Part shown: positions 44,537-53,085 of the stretch, one piece after another
How the letters are laid out: the number at the start of each line of letters is the position of its first letter
Position numbering within the stretch: the stretch's first letter is position 1
Origin: Millisia brevis NBRC 105863
GTDB taxonomy: Bacteria; Actinomycetota; Actinomycetes; Mycobacteriales; Mycobacteriaceae
DNA: 64,000 nt
Reading direction: 5' to 3'
Assembly: GCF_001552615.1 (NCBI RefSeq)
Contig: NZ_BCRN01000015.1
Span: 105,389-169,388 of the forward strand
Translations under genes and position numbers: made by a program
Notes under the pieces: model-generated
Seen by the model: only the letters and a program-made list of their open reading frames with translations
Told to the model about the DNA's origin: nothing
The model's database searches: none

Positions 44537-45285
44537 TGTCCGGCGGCCGCGATGGCGGCGAGCAGGCCCGCCGGAGTCATATCCGAGAGCTGTTCACCGT
44601 TGACGGTGACGGTGGGGGTGCCGCGCAGACCGTTGCCGGTCGCGTCGCTGGTCATCTGATCCACCCAGGGGACATACCGCTCCTCGGTGATGCACGAGGC
44701 GGTATCCGGCGAGGTCGCGCCGGCCGACACGGCCAACTCGGCCAGGCGGTCGTTGCTCAGACCGGGGCCGCCGCCCTCGGCGGGCTGGTTGTCGAACAAC
44801 TCGGTCTTGAAGGCGCGCCACGCGGTGGTCGACTCGTCCGCGACGCAGGCCGACGCGGAGGCCGACCGTGAGGAGTAGTCGTCACTGGTCATCCGGTTGA
44901 GGATGGCCACCGGGCGGAACTCGACGCGGGCCTGGCCGTTGTCGATCAGGCCGTCGACCGTCGAGCCGAAGATCTGCTCGAACTGCTTGCAGGCCGGACA
45001 CTGGAAGTCCTCGGTGATCGACACCGTCGGAACGTTCTGCGCGTCGAAGACCAGGGCGCCGTCGGAGGTGAAGGCGCTCGGCGCGGCGACCGGGGCGTCA
45101 TCGCCACCCCGACCGACCAGCAGGCCGACACCGATACCCACCGCGAGCAGGGCGACCACCGCGGTGATGCCGATCCGCCACCACATCGACTGACGGGCCT
45201 GGCGGCGCTTCTGCTCCGCGACGAAACTCGCGCCCGAGCGAGCCTTCGCCGTCCCCCGATTCGACGAGTCTTTCGCCGCTGCCAT
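44533..45285 (-). CDS. DsbA-like membrane-anchored thioredoxin-fold oxidoreductase
   Basis: A 250-aa protein with one N-terminal membrane helix (about 36-58), then an extracytoplasmic thioredoxin fold with active site CPAC (Cys96/Cys99), a helical insertion with one extra disulfide pair (ACVADES, SCITEE) and the cis-Pro loop RGTPTV. Catalyses disulfide formation in exported proteins, with the coupled VKOR partner. The insertion and anchor match the mycobacterial DsbA-type proteins. Confidence 0.92.
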   Translation of the reverse strand: MAAAKDSSNRGTAKARSGASFVAEQKRRQARQSMWWRIGITAVVALLAVGIGVGLLVGRGGDDAPVAAPSAFTSDGALVFDAQNVPTVSITEDFQCPACKQFEQIFGSTVDGLIDNGQARVEFRPVAILNRMTSDDYSSRSASASACVADESTTAWRAFKTELFDNQPAEGGGPGLSNDRLAELAVSAGATSPDTASCITEERYVPWVDQMTSDATGNGLRGTPTVTVNGEQLSDMTPAGLLAAIAAAGQ

Positions 45286-45381
45286 GCCTGTACACCTCGT
45301 TTGTCGCCGTCATCGCCGATACGGTCCGAGCCTACGCCGGCTCCCCGGGCGTAACGTCCGCGGTCCGGAACGCGGCCGGCG

Positions 45382-46662
45382 TCAGCGGGAGTCGGCCAGC
45401 GAGCCGACGAAGTCCGCGAAGGCGCGCACGCCGACCGACCGGTCGAACTGCGATCGCTGCAGATCCGCGGCCGCGCCGACCAGGCGATCCGTCGCCACCG
45501 GGTCCGCCGCGACCCGCAGCACCTCGGCGAGCAGGGCCGCCGGGTCACCGCAGGCGACCAGCGCCGCCGCGTCGTGGGCAGCCAACAGCGAATGGGTGAT
45601 GCCGCCCGCTTCGACCGAGGCGACGATCGGGCGCCCGGCGGACGAATAGGAGGTCAACTTGCTCGGCAGGGACATCTCGAGAACGCCGGGCTTCTCGTTG
45701 AGCAGCAGCACGTCGGCCGCGGCGAGGACGTAGGGATAGTCGTCCTCGCCGACCGGATCGACGAACCGCAGCCGCTCGATCCCGATACCGCGCTCGACCA
45801 GCGCCGCCCGGCGGTTGCCGTCGCCGACGATCACGAACTCGACGTCGTCGCCCCGACGATCGGCGAGCGCGGCGGCGTCGACGATCGTCTCGAGGCCCTG
45901 CTTCATGCCCATATTGCCGGTATGCACCGCCACGACCGACCGCTCGGGCCAGCCCAGTCGGCGGCGCGCCTCGTGCCGGTCGACATCCACCCGCTCGACG
46001 TGGGTGAACAACGGCAGGTCGACGATCTTCTCGGCCGGAACGCCACCGGCCTGCAGGACGTCGCGGAAGCGCGGTGTGATGACCGCGACCCGATCGGAGC
46101 CGGCGAGCAGCCGGTATTCGCCGGCCGCCAACGCCGCGCCGACCCGACCACCGGTCGTGCCGGACTGGGCGGCGCCGTTGCCGGTCAGGTCGTGCACGAT
46201 CGCGCCGACCGGGCGGCCGCGGGACCCGGCGCGCGCCGCGGTCAACGCGGCCAGCAGCGGCGTCACCGCGACGATCACGTCGGCCTTCGAGGCGAGGACG
46301 TGCGGGGTGGCCAGGGACAGGAAGCTGCCCTCGAGCCGGGCGCGACCGGACAGGCCCGCGCGGGCCGGGACCAGGTGGCGCAGCCGGGTGACCTCGACGC
46401 CCTCGTAGCTCTCCCGCCACCGCAGCCCCCGCCGATAGCGCGGATCGGTCACCTTCCACTGCGGATAGTGCGGAACGCCGGTGATCAACTCGACCGCCGC
46501 GCCCGCGGCGACCAGGGCCCGCACCATCTCGGTGTTGTACGGCGCGCTGCCGCTGGTCTCGGGCTGGAAGTGGCAGGCCACCGCGCACACGGTCAGCCCG
46601 GAGAGGCTGCGCGGGGTGCTCGCGGCGACGTCGATACCGGAATCGGGAACCGGTAGACCCAT
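45382..46662 (-). CDS. Glycosyltransferase (WcaI-like, family 4 type)
   Basis: A 426-aa GT-B fold transferase extending the lipid-linked glycan begun by the upstream sugar transferase. Seen: VCAVACHFQPETSGSAPYNTEM and GVPHYPQWKV in the N-domain, VHTGNMGMKQGLETIVDAA and the nucleotide-sugar motif NEKPGVLEMSLPSKLTSY in the C-domain. The ATG at 46662 lies one base after the stop of the sugar transferase gene; a GTG at 46674 would overlap. Sugar unknown. Confidence 0.88.
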   Translation of the reverse strand: MGLPVPDSGIDVAASTPRSLSGLTVCAVACHFQPETSGSAPYNTEMVRALVAAGAAVELITGVPHYPQWKVTDPRYRRGLRWRESYEGVEVTRLRHLVPARAGLSGRARLEGSFLSLATPHVLASKADVIVAVTPLLAALTAARAGSRGRPVGAIVHDLTGNGAAQSGTTGGRVGAALAAGEYRLLAGSDRVAVITPRFRDVLQAGGVPAEKIVDLPLFTHVERVDVDRHEARRRLGWPERSVVAVHTGNMGMKQGLETIVDAAALADRRGDDVEFVIVGDGNRRAALVERGIGIERLRFVDPVGEDDYPYVLAAADVLLLNEKPGVLEMSLPSKLTSYSSAGRPIVASVEAGGITHSLLAAHDAAALVACGDPAALLAEVLRVAADPVATDRLVGAAADLQRSQFDRSVGVRAFADFVGSLADSR

Positions 46663-46663
46663 A

Positions 46664-48214
46664 TCAGTAGGCACCTTCGGACTTGAGGACGGCGCGGACG
46701 GTCCGCCAGACGATCACCGCGTCCTGCACGGGCGACCAGTTGTCGACGTAGTAGTGGTCGAGCCGGATGCGCTCCTGCTCGGAGGCGTCCGACCGGCCCG
46801 AGACCTGCCAGAGTCCGGTGATGCCCGGCTTGACCAGCCCGCGTCGCTCGACGAAGTTCGCGACGCCGGCGCCCTCTCCCTCGACGAGGGGGCGCGGCCC
46901 GACGACGCTCATCTCGCCGGAGATCACGTTGAACAGCTGGGGCAGCTCGTCGATGCTGGTCCGCCGCAGGAAGCGGCCCACCCGGGTGATCCGGGCGTCG
47001 TCGGCGGACTTGTAGAAGACCGAGTCGTTCTGACCGGCGCGCGCCCGCGCGTCCGAGACCCGCGATTCGGCGTCGACGTACATGGTGCGCAGCTTCCAGA
47101 TCCGGAAGACCTCACCGTGCAGGCCGACGCGCTTCTGTCGGAAGAAGACCGGTCCGCGGTCCTCGACCTTGATCGCGATCGCGGCCATCACGATGACCGG
47201 CAGGGTGGTCAGCAGGGCGCCGAGCGCCACCGCGAGGTCGAGCGCGCGCTTGCCGGTCAGCGCGACGCCGTCGGCCCGCGGCTTGGACAGCGACAGCAGC
47301 GGCAGGGTGTCGACGGCCCGGATCCGCAGCCGCGGCAGCGCGACGTCGGCGACGCCCGGCGACACCAACAACTCCACGCCGAGGCTCTCGAGGCTCCAGG
47401 CCAGCATGCGCATGCGGTCGTGGCCGAGGCGGTCGGCGGCGACCAGAACGGTATCGGCATCGGTCAGCGTGACCGCGGCCTTGACCGAGTTCTCGTCTCC
47501 CAGCACGGGAATCGGCCCGGCGGGCGTCTCGATATCCTCGTTCGCCCCGGCCGGCAGGCCCGGCACGAGTGCGCCGATGACGGTGTAGCCCTCCCGCTCG
47601 GCGCGACCGAACGAATCGGTGACCTCGCAGACGGCGGGCCGACTGCCGATGACGATCACCCGGTTGAGCAGGCGACCGGAGCGGTGCTGACGCACCAGAT
47701 GCGCCCGCCAGATCCGGCGGCCCAACAGCAGGCCGAAGAGGCCGGCGGGGAAGGCGATCGCGAAGTAGCCGCGCACCGACGGCGCCTGCGAGACCAGGCA
47801 GCCGACCGCGACGGCACCGAAGAGCCAGCAGGTGGCGGTGACGATCCGGCGGTACTCCTCGATGCCGGTGCCGATCGCATCGGTCGAACGGCTCTGCCAG
47901 ACCGCGAGGACCACCATCCAGCCGATGATCAACGTGGCCGACCAGATGAAGTTGATGTAGGTCCAGGACAGGTCGGCGGCGGTATCGGTGTCGGGGACAC
48001 CGAAGCGAAGGAACTGGGCGCCCATGACGGCGAGGACCACGATGACCAGATCGGTGACCACGAGACCGCGATGGTATTTGCGCAGCCACGCCGCGCGGCG
48101 ATCCTTGGCGGAATGCGGGCTGTCCGGCAGAAGCGAGGTAGCCGTCTGCGCATCGGCCCCCGGCCGACGAATACCACCACTGCGACTGAAAGGTCGCGTT
48201 GCCTTAGCCACCAT
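46664..48214 (-). CDS. Polyprenyl glycosylphosphotransferase (initiating sugar transferase), copy 2
   Basis: A 516-aa paralogue of the 40808 gene with the same layout: four membrane helices, nucleotide-like domain ([18 protein letters not shown]), fifth helix, and a catalytic domain with [53 protein letters not shown] and [20 protein letters not shown] at 48214 follows GAAAGAG; longer in-frame starts would add an unsupported 45-residue extension. First gene of the EPS operon; nearly abuts the glycosyltransferase. Confidence 0.92.
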   Translation of the reverse strand: MVAKATRPFSRSGGIRRPGADAQTATSLLPDSPHSAKDRRAAWLRKYHRGLVVTDLVIVVLAVMGAQFLRFGVPDTDTAADLSWTYINFIWSATLIIGWMVVLAVWQSRSTDAIGTGIEEYRRIVTATCWLFGAVAVGCLVSQAPSVRGYFAIAFPAGLFGLLLGRRIWRAHLVRQHRSGRLLNRVIVIGSRPAVCEVTDSFGRAEREGYTVIGALVPGLPAGANEDIETPAGPIPVLGDENSVKAAVTLTDADTVLVAADRLGHDRMRMLAWSLESLGVELLVSPGVADVALPRLRIRAVDTLPLLSLSKPRADGVALTGKRALDLAVALGALLTTLPVIVMAAIAIKVEDRGPVFFRQKRVGLHGEVFRIWKLRTMYVDAESRVSDARARAGQNDSVFYKSADDARITRVGRFLRRTSIDELPQLFNVISGEMSVVGPRPLVEGEGAGVANFVERRGLVKPGITGLWQVSGRSDASEQERIRLDHYYVDNWSPVQDAVIVWRTVRAVLKSEGAY

Positions 48215-48329
48215 GTGCGCTCTTTCGTTGGTTAACTGCCCCGACCGAACAGCATCCGCGTCCGAAGCATACTGATACCACCGTTTGACTACGTCGAAAC
48301 AGACCGAAGTTTCGTTACCGAGGACTATC

Positions 48330-48347
48330 GCACATCGAGTGATGTGC
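48330..48347 (-). terminator. Hairpin after the first Hsp70-like gene
   Basis: GCACATC-gagt-GATGTGC has a 7-bp perfect stem and a 4-nt loop. It is 38 bp beyond the stop of the Hsp70-like gene and 116 bp before the EPS operon start, so it may end the Hsp70-like unit. The T-rich flank lies on its upstream side, which weakens the case. Confidence 0.35.
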
Positions 48348-48385
48348 AAGATTTTGTATCAAATGGCGCAGGCGGTCCCGGAGTT

Positions 48386-49513
48386 TCATCGAAGCGGGCG
48401 CAAATCCCGCCCGCGGGGCGCCGAACGGGGATCGAAGGACGCTCCGCCGCCGCGCGGTGTGGCGGCGGCCACGGAAGCCTGCGGATCGCGAGACGCGTCA
48501 CGATGGCGATGCGAACCGGTCGCGTGCCCCGGACCGGCGGCCGGCGCGGGCTCCCGACGCCGCCCCGGCCGGGCATCGCCGGCGGAGCCGGGGACGGGGC
48601 CGACGGAGCCGGGGACGGGGCCGGGGCCCGCACCGGCCGAGCCGGGCCAGTCGCCGCCGGCGGTGCGGGCCGCCAGCAGCGCCGCCCCCTTGGCCGAGGC
48701 GGTCTCCGGGGCGGTCGGGGCGATGATCCGATGACCGAGCGCGTCCGAGAAGCGGGCGCGCACGGTCGGCAGGTTCGCGCAGCCGCCGAGCAGCGCCACC
48801 GCGTCGATCCGCACCGGGCATTCGACGAGGCCCTCTCGGGCCCAGCGGATCGCCCGCTGCAGACCGGGCGTGATCAGGTCGTCGAGGGTCTGGCGCCAGA
48901 GGCGGGCGGTGCCGCCGGCGAAGGGACCGGGGACGCGCACCGAACGGTGCGCCGCCAACATCTCGACCGCCCACTCCGAGCCGAACTCCAGCGGCAGGAC
49001 CTCGGCGGGGTCGGCGGATTCCAGCTCCGGCCCGACCGCGTCGAGCAGATATTGGTAGACCATGTCCGCGCAGTAGTCGCCGCCGAAGAGGCGGCAGTGA
49101 CCGGATCCGAGGACCTCGCCGCCGACGACATCGACCACCGAGACCCCGACCCCGCTGCGCCCGGCGTCGACGATCGCGATATGGCGGCATTCCTCGATCA
49201 GACCGCGCGCCTGAAGATAGGTCACCTGGGCGCCGAGCTCCGATGCCAGATGCACGTGATCGGCGTCGTGAATGGCGAACATATCGGTCCCGATACGGGA
49301 GGACGGCTCGTCCGGTACCACCAGGACGGAATCGCGCGCGGTGGCGCCGTACCGCGTCCCGAGCGAGCCGATCAAATCGAGGGCGACCGTGGTGCGCTCG
49401 TCGGGATCGGTGCCCTCGACCACCTCGAACCCCAGCAGAGCGCGGCCCTCCGCGTCGACGACGGCGGCCCGGACCGACCACGAACCCACAGCGGCGCCTA
49501 CAACTGCCAACAT
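48386..49513 (-). CDS. Hsp70/actin-fold protein 1 with Gly/Pro/Arg-rich tail
   Basis: A 375-aa protein. Residues 1-275 have an Hsp70-like fold: phosphate-2 motif AIVDAGRSGVGVSVVD and adenosine motif ALLGGCANLPTV. The N-terminal phosphate-1 loop reads VVGAAVGSWSVRAAVVD, without the canonical Asp. No membrane helix is seen; the C-terminal 90 residues are low-complexity and encoded partly by a 21-bp tandem repeat. ATG at 49513 gives MLAVVGAAVG. Last of four related genes running into the EPS operon. Function unknown. Confidence 0.75.
   Translation of the reverse strand: MLAVVGAAVGSWSVRAAVVDAEGRALLGFEVVEGTDPDERTTVALDLIGSLGTRYGATARDSVLVVPDEPSSRIGTDMFAIHDADHVHLASELGAQVTYLQARGLIEECRHIAIVDAGRSGVGVSVVDVVGGEVLGSGHCRLFGGDYCADMVYQYLLDAVGPELESADPAEVLPLEFGSEWAVEMLAAHRSVRVPGPFAGGTARLWRQTLDDLITPGLQRAIRWAREGLVECPVRIDAVALLGGCANLPTVRARFSDALGHRIIAPTAPETASAKGAALLAARTAGGDWPGSAGAGPGPVPGSVGPVPGSAGDARPGRRREPAPAAGPGHATGSHRHRDASRDPQASVAAATPRGGGASFDPRSAPRGRDLRPLR
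48583..48624. repeat. 21-bp tandem repeat, two copies
   Basis: Two copies (48583-48603 and 48604-48624) begin GGAGCCGGGGACGGGGCC and differ only at the end. They encode GPVPGSV/GPVPGSA-type units in the tail of the Hsp70-like protein. Confidence 0.8.
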
Positions 49514-49686
49514 ACCTGCACCCCGGTTTCGCCTCCTGCTCGGTGATCCCCGGGGCTGATTATACCGTTCTAAACGTACCAATACCCCGTTAAATGTCCC
49601 GATAGAGCGACAGAATCCCGCCAAGAATGGGCAACAAAGGCGTCACGAATGGAATCGGCGGGTTGGGCAACGGTTGCGGAGCGTCG

Positions 49687-50781
49687 TCAGGGGTGGTCGT
49701 GACCGTCGTGATTGTCGCCGCCGTTGTCTCCCCCGCCGGTGTCCCCGCCCCCGGTGCCGCCGCCGTTGTCGAACGTCGGCCCGGGCGGTTCACCGCTGTC
49801 GGAGGTGGTGGTGGTCGGCTCGACGGTCGTGGTCGTCGTCGACGTGGTGGTCGTCGGGATCGGCGTCGTGGTGGTGGCGCGCGGGCCGGAGCCGCCCGAT
49901 CCGCCCGATCCGGAGGAGTTCCCGTCCGGCGGTGTGACCGCCGGTACGCGGGTGGCGCTCGACGTTCCGGCGGGCGCCTCCGCTGCGGACGCCGGCGGCG
50001 GGGCCGCGACGGTCGCGGGCGGTTCGGGTACGACGGCGGGGGCCGGCGGGATCGGCTCCGCCTGCGACTCGGGCCGAGCCGGAGGCACGTAGGCGACGGT
50101 GGTCTCGTCCAGCTGCGGCGCTTCGGTCACCGAGGCCCGCGCCGAGGAGGCGACGGTGCTCGCCGCCGGCGACGCATTCGCGGTCGCTGCGGTGGACGCG
50201 GCACCGACCTGTACGACCGGCTCCTGCTGACCACCGAGCGCGCCGAGGGCGATCGCCGAGGCCACCGAGCCGCCCAACACGGTGGCGGCCACGGTCGCGA
50301 CCACCAGCGAGGTCGGGAGGTTGCGCCAACGGGATGCGAAGGGCGGCACCACGATCGGGACCGGCACGACGAGCGCGGCGCCCGCGTCGGTGAAGCCGCC
50401 CGCGGCGCGCGCCTCATCGGCGGCCCAGATCGCCGCGGCGGTGGCGACGTCGAGGCCGCGGTCGAGAACCGGGCTTTCCGACCACACCAGCCGGACCCCG
50501 TTGATGCCCTGGCTGGAGATCGCATGTTCGATCGCGGAGCGCTGCAGTTCGGACTCGTAGGCCACACCGACGACGCCGACGGGCTGCTCGCTGCGGGCCG
50601 CCCGCAACTTCATCACACCGATGGCGGCGGCCACCGCGTCGCCGACCGCCCCCGAACCGGTGGCGGCCAGTTGGACCGAACGTTCCTCGATCGGCGACAC
50701 CGAACCGGCGTCGACATCGACATCCAGCAATACCGCGCTGATGGTGTCCTCGGTCGCCGAGAGCCCAAGAGCACTGTGCAT
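49687..50781 (-). CDS. Truncated actin-fold (DUF7159-like) membrane protein with Thr/Pro tail
   Basis: A 364-aa protein. Residues 1-130 (ALGLSATEDTISAVLLDVDV ... VVGVAYESELQRSAIEHA) look like the first half of the actin fold seen in its neighbours, but the phosphate-2 and adenosine motifs are missing. One membrane helix follows at about 152-178 (TSLVVATVAATVLGGSVASA), then 185 residues rich in Pro, Thr, Ala and finally Gly/Asp/His. Similar proline-rich mycobacterial proteins exist. Cytoplasmic N-domain and external tail are inferred. ATG at 50781. Confidence 0.7.
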   Translation of the reverse strand: MHSALGLSATEDTISAVLLDVDVDAGSVSPIEERSVQLAATGSGAVGDAVAAAIGVMKLRAARSEQPVGVVGVAYESELQRSAIEHAISSQGINGVRLVWSESPVLDRGLDVATAAAIWAADEARAAGGFTDAGAALVVPVPIVVPPFASRWRNLPTSLVVATVAATVLGGSVASAIALGALGGQQEPVVQVGAASTAATANASPAASTVASSARASVTEAPQLDETTVAYVPPARPESQAEPIPPAPAVVPEPPATVAAPPPASAAEAPAGTSSATRVPAVTPPDGNSSGSGGSGGSGPRATTTTPIPTTTTSTTTTTVEPTTTTSDSGEPPGPTFDNGGGTGGGDTGGGDNGGDNHDGHDHP

Positions 50782-50921
50782 TCCCCAACCCCGTCTTCAT
50801 CGATGAAGGCCGCCGACCACCCATGCACACGGGCCGGCGTGAAGTCTCGAATATATCGGACAACGGCCTCCACAACGATCCCCGGTTGTGCTATGGCATC
50901 GCCGCGATCCACCCCAGCCGA

Positions 50922-52385
50922 TCAGGGAGAGGTTTCGGGGTCCTCGGGTTCCTCGACCGGAGGCGACGACGCCGTCGTGTCCCGATCCCGGTCGCGGGTG
51001 CGGCGGGTGGTGGTGGTCGGCTCGAGGGTCGACGTCGTCGGCTCGACCGTGGTGGTCGGCTCGACGGTGGTCGTCCGCCGCTCGCGGGTGGTGGTGGTCG
51101 GCTCGACCGGGACCACCGGCACGTAGGCCGTCGTCACCGGCACCTCGACGGTGGTCACCGGCGGCGGGGGTGGCGGCGTGGTGGTCTCCTCGGTGGTCAC
51201 CACCGGGGCGGCCGGGGCCGTCGACCCGACCGACGCCTCGAGGACCGAGGACACCGGATCGCTCTGATCGAGTTGGGTGTCGACCGCCTCGCGGTCGAAG
51301 AGCCCCCATGCCGCACCGGCCAGCACCGCGCAGGCCGCCACGGCCAACGCGCCGACCAGGGCGATCCCCCGCAGCCGGCGCCCGCCCGACCGTCCGGATT
51401 CGGCCGACGCCGCGGCCGGGGCGGCCGCCACCGCGGCAAACCGATCGGTGTCCAGACCGCTGCGGGAGGCGACCGGGATCGCGCCGCTGGCGAGCATCGC
51501 CGGTTCGATCGCCGCGTCGTCCTGCGCGGCGATCCAGGCCGCACCCCGTTCGCGCGCGTGCGGCCCGGGGACCACCGTCGGCGCGTCGACCCCGGCGGCG
51601 ACCGCGTCGACGACCGCCGGCATCGCGGCCAGGCCGCCGACCAGCACGACCGCGTCGAGCGATCGGCCGTAGAGCTCATTGCGGATACCGCCGGTCAGGG
51701 CGTGCAGGCCGGGCGCGAGGATGTCCTCGAGCATCGTGCGCCGCAGCCGGACCGGACTGTTGACGAAGGGGCCGTCCAGGTCGACCATCTGATCCTCGGA
51801 GAGCCACTCGCGGGCGACGCGCACATCGCTGCGCAGCTGCTCGATCACCTCGTCGTCGAGCAACTCCGCCGCGCCGTAGGTGTCGATCAGATGCTGGGTG
51901 ACCAGGTCGTCCGCGACGTCCCCACCGAAGGCGTCGATGGTCGATCGGCGCAGGATGCGCCCGTTGTCGATGTCGACGATCGCCGTGTCGACCCCTGCCG
52001 CCCCGATATCGACCAGGGCGACGACGGAGGCGTCGTCGAGATAGCCGTCGATCCAGGCGGCGGACAGCACCGCCGAGGTGGCGGGGATGAAGCGCACCCC
52101 GTCGACGACCTCGTCGGAGGCGAACAGTCCGTTGACTTCGATCCAGTCGAAGACGTCGTCCGGCGCGGCGGCCACCACGCGGTGGTCGGCGGCGGCGCCG
52201 CTCATCCCCCGAATGATCGCGGCGGCCTGCCAGCGCTCCGCGTCCGGCGGCAGGTCGCGGGACTCGGTGGAGATCACCTCCGCGGAGTCGCGATCGATCA
52301 CCGCCCCGGTGACACGGTCGGACGAGATCGCGGCCCCGAAGACCGGCGTGCGATCGGCGTCCGCCGTCGCGGGGTTGCCGTCCAT
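50922..52385 (-). CDS. Hsp70/actin-fold membrane protein 3 with Thr/Pro-rich tail
   Basis: A 487-aa protein. Residues 12-300 carry the Hsp70-like domain: phosphate-2 ALVDIGAAGVDTAIVD, the AFGGDVADDL segment and adenosine motif VVLVGGLAAMPAV; the phosphate-1 segment (FGAAISSDRVTGAVID) lacks its Asp. A membrane helix at about 342-366 (IALVGALAVAACAVLAGAAW) is followed by an external T/E/P/V-rich stalk. ATG at 52385 follows the strong GGAGGTGA. Lies between dcd and the truncated paralogue, same strand. Confidence 0.78.
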   Translation of the reverse strand: MDGNPATADADRTPVFGAAISSDRVTGAVIDRDSAEVISTESRDLPPDAERWQAAAIIRGMSGAAADHRVVAAAPDDVFDWIEVNGLFASDEVVDGVRFIPATSAVLSAAWIDGYLDDASVVALVDIGAAGVDTAIVDIDNGRILRRSTIDAFGGDVADDLVTQHLIDTYGAAELLDDEVIEQLRSDVRVAREWLSEDQMVDLDGPFVNSPVRLRRTMLEDILAPGLHALTGGIRNELYGRSLDAVVLVGGLAAMPAVVDAVAAGVDAPTVVPGPHARERGAAWIAAQDDAAIEPAMLASGAIPVASRSGLDTDRFAAVAAAPAAASAESGRSGGRRLRGIALVGALAVAACAVLAGAAWGLFDREAVDTQLDQSDPVSSVLEASVGSTAPAAPVVTTEETTTPPPPPPVTTVEVPVTTAYVPVVPVEPTTTTRERRTTTVEPTTTVEPTTSTLEPTTTTRRTRDRDRDTTASSPPVEEPEDPETSP

Positions 52386-52487
52386 CACGTGTTCACCTCC
52401 TCTGCGCCCGAGATGCCGCATCGTTTCGGTGGACCGGTCTGCGATCGCCCCGAACCGATACCTGAGATCTCCCTGAGACCATACGCC

Positions 52488-53054
52488 CTACGTGATGAAG
52501 TTGAGATACGCCCGCGACGGCGTCGGGCCCCGCTGCCCCTGGTACTTCGACGCCACCGCCGCACTGCCGTAGGGATGTTCGGCCGGGCTCGACAGCCGGA
52601 ACAGGCACAGCTGGCCGATCTTCATTCCCGGCCACAGCGTGATCGGCAGATTGGCGACGTTCGACAACTCCAGCGTGATGTGACCGGTGAAGCCGGGATC
52701 GATGAAGCCGGCCGTCGAATGGGTGAGCAGGCCGAGCCGACCGAGGGAGCTCTTCCCCTCGAGCCGACCGGCGAGGTCGTCCGGCAGATCGCACCGCTCC
52801 AGGGTCGAACCGAGCACGAACTCCCCCGGGTGCAGCACGAACGGCTGACCGTCCTGCGCCTCGACCAGGGTGGTCAGCTCGTCCTGCTGCTGGGCCGGAT
52901 CGATGTGGGTGTACCGGGAGTTGTTGAACACCCGGAAGTAACGGTCGAGCCGAACGTCGACGCTGGACGGTTGGACGAGCTTGGGATCGAACGGGTCGAT
53001 GCCCAGTTGCCCGGCCGCCAACGCGGCCCTGATGTCGCGATCGGAAAGCAGCAC
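52488..53054 (-). CDS. dcd: dCTP deaminase (bifunctional dUTPase type)
   Basis: A 188-aa enzyme converting dCTP to dUTP, and in this mycobacterial type directly to dUMP, supplying thymidylate synthesis. Seen: [57 protein letters not shown], the catalytic Glu in HITLELSN and [17 protein letters not shown] start at 53054 gives the family N-terminus. It sits 31 bp after the stop of the large Hsp70-like gene, so it is probably co-transcribed with it. Confidence 0.96.
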   Translation of the reverse strand: MLLSDRDIRAALAAGQLGIDPFDPKLVQPSSVDVRLDRYFRVFNNSRYTHIDPAQQQDELTTLVEAQDGQPFVLHPGEFVLGSTLERCDLPDDLAGRLEGKSSLGRLGLLTHSTAGFIDPGFTGHITLELSNVANLPITLWPGMKIGQLCLFRLSSPAEHPYGSAAVASKYQGQRGPTPSRAYLNFIT

Positions 53055-53085
53055 ATCGAGAGGGTAGCCGCGCGGCGTCCGTCGG

